DNA of 8,932 nucleotides from Planctomycetota bacterium (lineage in GTDB: Bacteria > Planctomycetota > Brocadiia > Brocadiales > Brocadiaceae). The stretch is taken from positions 1 to 8,932 of the forward strand of contig JAHFOW010000121.1 in NCBI GenBank assembly GCA_023261465.1, written 5' to 3'. The notes under the pieces were generated by a model. It ran no database searches. It saw only the letters and a program-made list of their open reading frames with translations, and was not told where the DNA came from. Below are positions 1-5,610 of the stretch, in pieces. The translations under genes were made by a program, and so were the position numbers. Every line of letters starts with the position of its first letter. Position 1 is the first letter of the stretch.

Positions 1-339
1 TTTTTCTCGTACGATGTTCGCATAAAATTCAACATTTCCAATTGTTGGAACGGTTTCCTCTAACTCCAGCAAGTACTCCACACCACCCACTTTTTCCAGT
101 AAAGAACGTTTCTTCAGCTCTTCTCTGAGAACGACAAGGTCTACCGTCTGTCCCTTATCATACAATTCAACAATGGTTTGGTATAATTCCTGGTGCGCTG
201 TTTTATAAAAACTCTTTTTATTCAGTATCGGGATAACAAGACTAATAACATCGTTATCCAGAAGCATAGCACCAAGAACACTCATTTCAGCCTCGGTGCT
301 TTGAGGCAAAGTGCGCTCTAATATAGACTCAGCAACCAT
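1..339 (-). CDS. dnaB: Replicative DNA helicase DnaB, N-terminal part (cut by window edge)
   Basis: DnaB is the hexameric 5'-3' helicase that unwinds the replication fork and recruits primase. The visible 113 codons run without a stop to the left edge. They begin MVAESILERTLPQSTEAEMS and contain the family's N-terminal signature: PQS.EAE followed by VLGAMLLDNDVI at about residues 20-32, then a helical stretch (LY.TIVELYDKGQTVDLVVL, about residues 57-75) and the GGVEYLLELEETVPT region. This is the N-terminal collar domain that binds primase; the RecA-like ATPase domain lies outside the window. The ATG at 339 is chosen because an AAGGAA ribosome site (345-350) sits 5 nt upstream. It follows rplI on the same strand, as in many bacteria, after a 91-nt gap holding an inverted repeat. 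The identity is secure from the domain pattern; completeness of the gene cannot be judged. Confidence 0.93.
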   Translation of the reverse strand, partial: MVAESILERTLPQSTEAEMSVLGAMLLDNDVISLVIPILNKKSFYKTAHQELYQTIVELYDKGQTVDLVVLREELKKRSLLEKVGGVEYLLELEETVPTIGNVEFYANIVREK

Positions 340-360
340 CGGTATTCCTTATAATCCAGA

Positions 361-402
361 CAGAAAGGATATATAATGAAAACACGTGACGATCCTTTTC
401 TG
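361..402 (-). repeat. Imperfect inverted repeat between rplI and dnaB
   Basis: The left arm CAGAAAGGAT (361-370) and right arm ATCCTTTTCTG (392-402) are complementary over 10 base pairs with one bulged base, separated by about 21 nt that include the palindrome CACGTG. The repeat lies in the 91-nt gap and ends about 10 nt before the dnaB ribosome site. No U-tract follows on the transcribed strand, so it does not look like a standard intrinsic terminator. An mRNA processing site, a stabilising or attenuating hairpin, or a protein-binding site are all possible; the role is unknown. Confidence 0.4.
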
Positions 403-430
403 ACAGTACGTTTTTGCCCAAAAAGCGAAA

Positions 431-901
431 CTATTCAAGCTTTTCCGACTCGCTTACTGTATCTCTGACAATCGTAACCCTGCATTTTGTTTTCATTTCA
501 AAATTCAACGCGATTGTTACGTCAAACTCGCCGCAAACTTTTATTGGACTGTCGAGCTTGATCGTCTCCGGTTCAACAGGAAATCCTGCCTTTGCCAGCG
601 CTTCAGCAATATGGACAGGTGTAACAGAACCAAAAAGCCTGCCATCTTCATTTGCCCTTGCGGGAATTGTGCAGGAAGAGCCAGAAAGCTTTTCCAACAC
701 GCCTTGCAAGCGTTCGCGATCCTCCTTTAATTGCAATTCCATTTTTATCTTTTCTTTTTCAATCAGCTTCATGTTGGCGGAAGAAACATAGGTTGCCAGA
801 CCACTTGGCAATAAATAATTCCTTGCATATCCGTCTTTTACCTTTACAACATCCCCGACCCTGCCAAGTTTATCTACATTTTTTTTCAATAATAATTCCA
901 T
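431..901 (-). CDS. rplI: 50S ribosomal protein bL9
   Basis: bL9 binds 23S rRNA domain V near the L1 stalk and helps keep reading frame. The 156-residue product opens MELLLKKNVDKLGRVGDVV and continues with VKDGYARNYLLPSGLA, the conserved N-terminal rRNA-binding domain. A charged connecting helix follows (about residues 45-75, rich in K and E), then the C-terminal domain (GRLFGSVTP..IAEAL, ending in CRVTIVRDT plus a short acidic tail). Length is close to the usual 148-150. The start at 901 is chosen over an in-frame GTG at 910 because that GTG lies inside a strong AGGAGGTG ribosome site (908-915) placed 6 nt before the ATG, and because MELLLKK matches the usual protein start. The site overlaps the TAG stop of rpsR, suggesting translational coupling. 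Confidence 0.96.
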   Translation of the reverse strand: MELLLKKNVDKLGRVGDVVKVKDGYARNYLLPSGLATYVSSANMKLIEKEKIKMELQLKEDRERLQGVLEKLSGSSCTIPARANEDGRLFGSVTPVHIAEALAKAGFPVEPETIKLDSPIKVCGEFDVTIALNFEMKTKCRVTIVRDTVSESEKLE

Positions 902-907
902 GAATAG

Positions 908-915
908 CACCTCCT
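908..915 (-). promoter_or_regulatory. Strong ribosome binding site of rplI overlapping the rpsR stop
   Basis: On the minus strand the sequence AGGAGGTG is an eight-base match to the anti-Shine-Dalgarno complement. Its first two bases are the AG of the rpsR stop codon TAG (914-916). A ribosome terminating on rpsR therefore sits over the rplI initiation site. The site decides the rplI start at 901 (6-nt spacing) and rules out the GTG at 910. Confidence 0.8.
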
Positions 916-1135
916 AAGTAACATAGGGAAGCAGTCCCATAAATCTTGCCCTTTTAATAGAAATCTTCACTGAATGCTGATGATGAGCACAATTTCCAGA
1001 GCGCTTCCGTGAAAAAAGTTTTCCCTGAGTTGTGGTAAGTTTTACCAGGTTCTGAATGTCTTTATAATTTACCTCATCAACTCCCATTCTGCAAAACCGA
1101 CATTTGCTTGTTTTATTGAGTGTTTTCCTAGACAT
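914..1135 (-). CDS. rpsR: 30S ribosomal protein bS18, zinc-binding form
   Basis: bS18 pairs with bS6 on the platform of the small subunit and contacts the central domain of 16S rRNA. The 73-residue product has the full family pattern: VNYKDIQNLVKL, GKLFSRKRSGNCA and the C-terminal IKRARFMGLLPY. Cysteines C12, C15 and C49 with H52 form a CxxC...CxxH set, the zinc-ligand arrangement of the so-called C+ paralogues; many bacteria carry a C- version lacking it. Length is normal. The ATG at 1135 follows an AGAGGA site (1148-1153) at a rather long 12-nt spacing. The gene sits 39 nt after ssb and 12 nt before rplI, in the canonical rpsF-ssb-rpsR-rplI order. Confidence 0.96.
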   Translation of the reverse strand: MSRKTLNKTSKCRFCRMGVDEVNYKDIQNLVKLTTTQGKLFSRKRSGNCAHHQHSVKISIKRARFMGLLPYVT

Positions 1136-1174
1136 AATTTAGTTTAATCCTCTCAAAAATCCTCCAAAATAAAT

Positions 1175-1609
1175 CTAAAATGGTATTTCTTCGTTGCTAA
1201 TATCAAGATTAACATCTTCCGGAGCCATATCTGGCGGCGTACCTTCTTTGGTCGTTGTGCCATCTGCAGGACGTTTTGCCAAACCTCCAATAAACTGGAA
1301 ATTATCTGCAACAACCCTGAGTGTGCTGCGCTTTTGGCCGTCTTTGGTTTCCCACTGATTGAACTGTAATCGGCCTTCAATAAAGATCGGATTCCCTTTG
1401 CTAAAATACTCGCCGATTACCTCTGCCCTGCGGCCGAAGATACTAACATCCACAAAACACACATCCTCTTTTTGTTCTCCAGTCTTAGCAGTCCACGACC
1501 TACTGATTGCAATGCCAAAACTCGCAACTGCCAATCCTGCCGGGGTATACCTAAGCTCCGGGTCGCGAGTAAGATTTCCCATGAGAAACACCTTGTTTAG
1601 ACTCGCCAT
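1175..1609 (-). CDS. ssb: Single-stranded DNA-binding protein
   Basis: SSB coats single-stranded DNA during replication, repair and recombination, normally as a homotetramer. The 144-residue protein starts MASLNKVFLMGNLTRDPELR, the standard opening of the OB-fold. It keeps FGIAISRSW (31-39), the VDVSIFGRRAEVIGEYFSKG segment (53-72) and FIEGRLQFNQWETKDGQKRS (76-95), ending the fold near residue 108 with FQFIGG. The linker (about 109-135) is short, rich in P, D, E and G, and lacks the long glycine/glutamine tract of many SSBs. The final residues DISNEEIPF give the acidic, phenylalanine-terminated tip that binds partner proteins. An AAGGAGT site (1615-1621) lies 5 nt before the ATG. Location between rpsF and rpsR is the usual one. 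Confidence 0.96.
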   Translation of the reverse strand: MASLNKVFLMGNLTRDPELRYTPAGLAVASFGIAISRSWTAKTGEQKEDVCFVDVSIFGRRAEVIGEYFSKGNPIFIEGRLQFNQWETKDGQKRSTLRVVADNFQFIGGLAKRPADGTTTKEGTPPDMAPEDVNLDISNEEIPF

Positions 1610-1712
1610 ACGTTACTCCTTTTTAAAAACTTTACCGACAACTTTTTTATACGTATCTCGCTAAAACTCTTTTTTTCTTGTTGTTCTCAAATACGGACAG
1701 ATCGCCAAACCT

Positions 1713-2129
1713 CTATACCCCTTCGGTAGCTTTAACGGGTTCTACGCTCTCTTCCAATAATTCTATAGCAGGTATTTCTGGTATCTTTTCAGCCTCTTTT
1801 TCTGGCGGTCCTTCAATGATGCCTATCTGAGAGACATCCTCGATTTTATCATCTTTCACAATCAACGAGCGGATTATATAATCAGAAAGCTGAAAATCCC
1901 GTTTTATTGTCACAAGAACAGTATTTTTCGCATTAAAATGAATAATCAAATATGTTCCACGCTTGTGCCCGTTGACCTTGTATGCTAATTTCTTCTCGCC
2001 CCATTTTTCAGTTTTTAGGACTTCTGCGCCATTTTTTTGCAGTATATCTTGGATATGTTTAACCACGGTATCCCATTCCATATTAGCGTGCGCATTATCA
2101 ATTAAAAACAACCCTTCATACATCCTCAA
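1713..2129 (-). CDS. rpsF: 30S ribosomal protein bS6
   Basis: bS6 binds the central domain of 16S rRNA together with bS18. The 138-residue product shows the single ferredoxin-like fold: MRMYEGLFLID (1-11), a helix to ILQKNGAEV, the WGEKKLAYKVNGHKRGTYLI segment (about 43-62), then F.AKNTVLVTIKRDFQLSDYIIRSLIVK (about 65-92). A C-terminal tail of about 45 residues, rich in E, P, I and V, extends beyond the core, so the protein is longer than the roughly 100-residue minimal form. The start codon is TTG at 2129, not the ATG at 2123: the family begins MRxYE, and the AGGAGG site (2139-2144) lies 9 nt from the TTG but 15 nt from the ATG. It heads the rpsF-ssb-rpsR-rplI-dnaB block. Confidence 0.94.
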   Translation of the reverse strand: MRMYEGLFLIDNAHANMEWDTVVKHIQDILQKNGAEVLKTEKWGEKKLAYKVNGHKRGTYLIIHFNAKNTVLVTIKRDFQLSDYIIRSLIVKDDKIEDVSQIGIIEGPPEKEAEKIPEIPAIELLEESVEPVKATEGV

Positions 2130-2166
2130 AATTTCATTCCTCCTACTTTAAATAGTACAAAATTAT

Positions 2167-2736
2167 TTATTTAAAAATGTGTTGGTTAAATTTATTCATA
2201 CACGTTTCAATTCCCTCAGAAATCCAGATGCTTAATGCCTGACAAGCCTTTACGAGCGCTTCCGTCACAACGGGCTCTTCTTCCTTTGAAAACACAGAGA
2301 GCACATAATCGCTTGGACTCCCCACAGAAGGTCGCCCAATCCCCATCTTTATACGAGGAAAACCTGTATTTCCCAGACAACTCGCAATAGACTCTAACCC
2401 ACGGTGTCCGCCAGAGCCCCCCTCGCGCCTGACCCGTATTTTACCCAAAGGCAAGTCCAGATCGTCGCATATGATCATAAAATCCTGAAGCGCACATTTA
2501 TACATATTTACAACTTCTCTAACTGCAACGCCGCTTAAATTCATGAATGTCTGTGGTTTTAATAAGATAATTTCTTCCGGTCCAACTGCCATTTTACAAA
2601 AGAAAGACTGAAATTTCTTTTGGGTAATCTTCGTATCAAATTGCTGTGCAAACTTGTCTGCAACCATGAAACCAAAATTGTGTCTCGTCTTCAAATATTT
2701 TTCCCCGGGGTTGCCAAGACCAACGATGATTTTCAT
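2167..2736 (-). CDS. pth: Peptidyl-tRNA hydrolase
   Basis: Pth cleaves the ester bond of peptidyl-tRNAs that drop off the ribosome, recycling tRNA. The product (189 residues from this start) begins MKIIVGLGNPGEKY. It retains Asn9 of GLGNPG, the catalytic His19 in TRHNFGF, the TFMNLSG loop and the Asp of DDLDLPLGKIRVR, which correspond to Asn10, His20, Asn68 and Asp93 of the E. coli enzyme. The GGHNGL motif of E. coli reads GGHRGL here, so the position of Asn114 is Arg. Length matches the usual 185-195. An alternative GTG start at 2742 would add Met-Phe; it has better spacing (7 nt) to a weak AAGG site, whereas the ATG gives the standard N terminus, so the start is uncertain by two codons. The rplY stop is only a few bases upstream, so translation is probably coupled. 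Confidence 0.94.
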   Translation of the reverse strand: MKIIVGLGNPGEKYLKTRHNFGFMVADKFAQQFDTKITQKKFQSFFCKMAVGPEEIILLKPQTFMNLSGVAVREVVNMYKCALQDFMIICDDLDLPLGKIRVRREGGSGGHRGLESIASCLGNTGFPRIKMGIGRPSVGSPSDYVLSVFSKEEEPVVTEALVKACQALSIWISEGIETCMNKFNQHIFK

Positions 2737-2744
2737 AAACACGC

Positions 2745-3392
2745 TTAGGCCTTTTTCCCGGACTCCGCTTCTTCCTCGCCTTCTTTTGGTTTTCTGGTAA
2801 TAACTTCAGGTTCGGCCATGAGTTCTTCTTCAGGCACGACCTTTTCCTCAGCAGGGCGATGCACAGACACAACAACCGCATCGGCGTCCGATACATATTG
2901 AATGCCCTCTACAACCGGCAATTCCTTAACGTGGACAGACTTACCCTTGCCCAAATCAGATATATCAACTTTTATTTTTTCTGGAATTGCCGTAGGAAGA
3001 CATTCTATTTCAATTTCTTTCATGGTGTGAGTCAATACACCGCCATCTTTTACACCGACAGATTCCCCTACCAATTCGAGCTGTACCCGGATGCGTACCT
3101 TTTCATCCAAGTTAATCCTCGAAAAATCCACATGCAATACGCGATCGGTAATATTATCATACTGAACATCTTTTATAAGCGCGGATTCCTTTTTATTGTC
3201 TATTGCCAACAGCACCATTCTTGTCCGGCTCTGCAAAATAGGCCCAAACTCATCCTCCTTCACGGAAAGCATGACATTGTCCAGCTTGTGACCATATAAT
3301 ATAGCCGGCACCTGACCACAATCTCTCAATTTCCTTACTGCTTTACTTCTTACTGCTGTTCTTTTTTCTGCCTTTAAATCTAAAATTTCCAT
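2745..3392 (-). CDS. rplY: 50S ribosomal protein bL25, CTC/TL5 long form
   Basis: bL25 binds 5S rRNA in the large subunit. This 215-residue version is the two-domain CTC/TL5 type, not the roughly 94-residue E. coli type. The N-terminal 5S-binding beta-barrel (about 1-93) contains LKAEKRT, RKLRDCGQVPAILYG and ALIKDVQYDNITDRVLHVDF. The second domain (about 94-182) contains KVRIRVQLELVGES.GVKDGGVL and the ECLPTAIPEKIKVDISDL signature. A highly charged tail rich in E, K and P ends the protein (about 183-215). The ATG at 3392 is preceded by a GGAGC-type ribosome site (3400-3404) at 7-nt spacing. It lies 23 nt after prs and directly abuts pth, the same prs-ctc-pth order seen in Bacillus, which supports the assignment. 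Confidence 0.95.
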   Translation of the reverse strand: MEILDLKAEKRTAVRSKAVRKLRDCGQVPAILYGHKLDNVMLSVKEDEFGPILQSRTRMVLLAIDNKKESALIKDVQYDNITDRVLHVDFSRINLDEKVRIRVQLELVGESVGVKDGGVLTHTMKEIEIECLPTAIPEKIKVDISDLGKGKSVHVKELPVVEGIQYVSDADAVVVSVHRPAEEKVVPEEELMAEPEVITRKPKEGEEEAESGKKA

Positions 3393-3415
3393 CTACCTGC
3401 TCCCTAAAAAATATT

Positions 3416-4384
3416 TTAAACAAAGAGAGAACTCACAGATTCGTGGCGGTGAATTCTCATAATTGCGTCGCCCAAGAGTCCAGAAATTGACAATACCTTA
3501 ATTTTATTACCCAACTTACTTGCCTTTTCAGACAATGGTATGGTATCTGTTACAATTATCTCTTTAATTGGCGCAGCGGCCAGTTTCTCAATCGCCGCTC
3601 CACAGAATACAGGATGGGTTGCACCCACATAAATATCTTTAGCGCCCTTTTCCTTAAGCACATTTGCCGCCTGGGCAATAGAACCTCCCGTAGCGATTAA
3701 GTCATCAATCATAACCACATTCTTATTCGCGACCTCTCCAATTACAAACCCAACTTCTGTCTCTTCGGGTCCTACTCGTCGTTTATCAACGATCGCCAGT
3801 TTTACGCCTAATTTCTTTGAATAATTCCTGGCGAGCTTAATGCCGCCGACATCAGGTGTTACAATTACCAGATCATCAGACAGCAAACCTTCAAAATATT
3901 TCGAAAGCACAGGAAATGCAAGTAAATGGTCTACGGGAATATCAAAGAAACCTTGGATTTGCGCAGCGTGCAAATCGACCGTCAGCACGCGGTCGGCGCC
4001 TGCTTCGGTAATAAGGTTTGCTACTAATTTTGCCGTAATGGGCACACGACCTTCATCTTTTCTGTCTTTTCTTGCATAACCATAATATGGCAATACCGCC
4101 GTGATCCGCGCAGCCGATGCCCGCCTGAGACAATCTATAAATACGAGCAATTCCGTCAGATTTTCATTCACGGGCGGACATGTCGGTTGTACCAAAAACA
4201 CATCAGCGCCACGGACGTCTTCATTGACCTTCAGATCAATCTCTCCGTCTGGGAAACGCCCCACGTAGGCATTTCCGAGTTGTATCGCTAAATGCGCACA
4301 GATTTTATTTGCGAGGGCGGGGTTCGCATTACCGGTAAAAATCTTTAAATGATCCAGTTCTTCTAATCTTCTTTTTTTATCCAT
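3416..4384 (-). CDS. prs: Ribose-phosphate pyrophosphokinase (PRPP synthetase)
   Basis: The enzyme transfers pyrophosphate from ATP to ribose 5-phosphate, making PRPP for purine, pyrimidine, histidine, tryptophan and NAD synthesis. At 322 residues it has the normal class I length. Visible motifs, in order: GRFPDGE (42-48) in the ATP site, the catalytic flexible loop RKDRKDEGRVPITAK (105-119), VDLHAAQIQGFF (136-147) with metal-binding His139, DKRR (200-203) with the catalytic Lys201, and the PRPP-binding loop VVMIDDLIATGGS (223-235). The C-terminal IPLSEKASKLGNKIKVLSIS segment is also standard. The ATG at 4384 has a GAAGGA ribosome site overlapping the end of glmU, with only 9 nt between the genes, so the two are almost certainly co-translated. 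Confidence 0.97.
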   Translation of the reverse strand: MDKKRRLEELDHLKIFTGNANPALANKICAHLAIQLGNAYVGRFPDGEIDLKVNEDVRGADVFLVQPTCPPVNENLTELLVFIDCLRRASAARITAVLPYYGYARKDRKDEGRVPITAKLVANLITEAGADRVLTVDLHAAQIQGFFDIPVDHLLAFPVLSKYFEGLLSDDLVIVTPDVGGIKLARNYSKKLGVKLAIVDKRRVGPEETEVGFVIGEVANKNVVMIDDLIATGGSIAQAANVLKEKGAKDIYVGATHPVFCGAAIEKLAAAPIKEIIVTDTIPLSEKASKLGNKIKVLSISGLLGDAIMRIHRHESVSSLFV

Positions 4385-4393
4385 TTTATCCTT

Positions 4394-5380
4394 CTATTTT
4401 AGAAAAACCCTACCTTCTCCACTTATACTATTTTGCATTTCTACATCATCCCCTATTTTTGTATCTGCCTTGATATATGCAAAAGGCCCAATACTACATT
4501 GCTTGCCAATAACCACATTCTTACAGATGTAAGTAAATGGATATATTGTTGTTCCCTCACCAATCACTACGTGATTTTCAATAAAAGTATTTGAGGGATT
4601 TACAATAGCTATACCCTGATTCATAAAAGACTGTAAAATCTCATCACGCCTGATCTGATTAACTATTGCCAATTCTTGTTGGGTATTTATCCCTAATATC
4701 CCCGCAGTATTCTCATTCGCAAACCCCTCGATTTTCTTTCCGTTATTGTAAAAAATCGAGATAATATCAGTTAAATAAAACTCACCTTTTTTATTGTGAG
4801 GGACAATTGCATCCAATCCTTCAAAAAGGGATGTTGTTTTGAAAACATAGATACCCGCATTAATCTCTCTGATATTCAGCTCGTCTTGTGTGGCTTCGCC
4901 CTGCTCAACAATTCCTCGTATACTTCCATGAGCATCCCTCGATATCCTTCCATAACCATACGGATTATCCAACTGAGCCGTCACCAACGTTACATCGGCA
5001 TCAGTTTCAGCGTGCATAGCAACAAGTCTTTTTAACGTCTGTGGCTTAACCAGGGGAGCATCTCCATTCAGGATCAGAACATCACCCTTTACCTCTGGCA
5101 AAAAACGCCTGGCAGCCATAACCGCATGCGCCGTTCCTAATTGCTCGCATTGCTCTGCGATTTCAGCTGGTTTTCCCCGAAGGGTAGGAACTATTAATTC
5201 TTTTTTATCGCCTACAACAATAATTACGCGTGAAACACCAGCATCAAAAACAGCATCGAGAACACATTCGACAAGTGTTGTGCCACATACCTCATGCATT
5301 ACCTTGGGCCTTAGAGAACGCATGCGCGTCCCTTTTCCAGCGGCAAGAATAATTGCTGTAATTTCACCAATATTTGACAA
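4394..5380 (-). CDS. glmU: UDP-GlcNAc pyrophosphorylase, GlmU-like, without acetyltransferase active site
   Basis: The N-terminal domain makes UDP-GlcNAc from UTP and GlcNAc-1-phosphate for peptidoglycan and other glycans. Seen: nucleotide-binding LAAGKGTRM (12-20) with PKVMH (25-29), QLGTAHAV (80-87), NGDAPL (105-110) with metal-binding Asp107, EINAGIY (172-178) and GINTQQEL (230-237). From about residue 265 a left-handed beta-helix begins (ENHVVIGEGTTIYPFTYI, CSIGPFAYI). It ends at residue 328, against about 450 in bifunctional GlmU. By alignment to E. coli it stops at about GKGSK, before the catalytic His363 (GHLTY) and the whole acetyl-CoA site. The stop is followed at once by prs with good spacing, so a recent frameshift is unlikely. 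The start is a TTG (5380) with a weak AGGA only 3 nt away; no in-frame ATG exists before residue 20. Monofunctional uridylyltransferase is the likely role; another sugar-1-phosphate substrate is possible. Confidence 0.85.
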   Translation of the reverse strand: MSNIGEITAIILAAGKGTRMRSLRPKVMHEVCGTTLVECVLDAVFDAGVSRVIIVVGDKKELIVPTLRGKPAEIAEQCEQLGTAHAVMAARRFLPEVKGDVLILNGDAPLVKPQTLKRLVAMHAETDADVTLVTAQLDNPYGYGRISRDAHGSIRGIVEQGEATQDELNIREINAGIYVFKTTSLFEGLDAIVPHNKKGEFYLTDIISIFYNNGKKIEGFANENTAGILGINTQQELAIVNQIRRDEILQSFMNQGIAIVNPSNTFIENHVVIGEGTTIYPFTYICKNVVIGKQCSIGPFAYIKADTKIGDDVEMQNSISGEGRVFLK

Positions 5381-5389
5381 TATTCCTAT

Positions 5390-5422
5390 GGTAAAACTTC
5401 ACCTTTCTGTCATTAGTTTACC
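5390..5422 (-). repeat. Imperfect inverted repeat in the glmU leader
   Basis: The arms GGTAAAACT (5390-5398) and AGTTTACC (5415-5422) are complementary over 8 pairs with one bulge. The loop contains, on the transcribed strand, AGAAAGGTGAA, the best ribosome-site-like sequence upstream of glmU, although it is about 20 nt from the TTG start. The repeat lies in the 125-nt gap between tRNA-Gln and glmU. It may be chance, or it may fold to affect initiation of the poorly equipped glmU start. Confidence 0.25.
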
Positions 5423-5505
5423 ACAACATACCATAAAATTACCAACCAATCGTAGTTCATGAAAACCAAAGAACTGTAAAGGTATTCCTTATCTATAAAA
5501 TATAA

Positions 5506-5579
5506 TGGCTACCCGGGGAGGACTCGAACCTCCAATGAGAGAACCAAAATCTCTAGTGTTACCATTACACCACCGGGTA
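5506..5579 (-). tRNA. tRNA-Gln (anticodon UUG), CCA encoded
   Basis: Read on the minus strand the region folds as a full cloverleaf. The acceptor stem TACCCGG (5' end at 5579) pairs with CCGGGTA. The D-arm is GTGT with loop AATGGTA and ACAC. The anticodon arm is AGAGA, loop TTTTGGT, TCTCT, giving anticodon UUG, which reads CAA/CAG glutamine codons. The variable loop is CATT, and the T-arm is GGAGG, loop TTCGAGT, CCTCC. The discriminator is G73, followed by a genome-encoded CCA (5508-5506). The U1-A72 pair and G73 are known glutamine identity elements in E. coli. The gene lies 31 nt after the ilvD stop and 125 nt before glmU on the same strand, with no separate promoter that I can see, so it is probably cut out of a longer transcript. 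Confidence 0.96.
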
Positions 5580-5610
5580 GCATTTTTACCGGAAATTTTA
5601 CAATGCAACG

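Noticed and set aside
2130..2166. Possible bS6:bS18-binding autoregulatory leader before rpsF
   Set aside because: The gap is only 37 nt, contains no CCG and shows only a weak four-base-pair hairpin, so the known leader motif is not present here.
2859..3299. A 146-codon plus-strand frame opposite rplY
   Set aside because: It is antisense to a well-conserved ribosomal protein gene, lacks a ribosome site, and its composition is what reverse translation of rplY gives.
5413..5460. A 15-codon hydrophobic reading frame (starting MNYDWLV) on the minus strand between tRNA-Gln and glmU
   Set aside because: No ribosome site precedes its ATG, and a frame this short is expected by chance in a 125-nt AT-rich gap.
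341..5492. The 12-mer GGTATTCCTTAT occurs at 341-352 and again at 5481-5492
   Set aside because: One or two shared 12-mers are expected by chance in about 9 kb; the first copy is simply the dnaB ribosome-site region and the second precedes no start codon.
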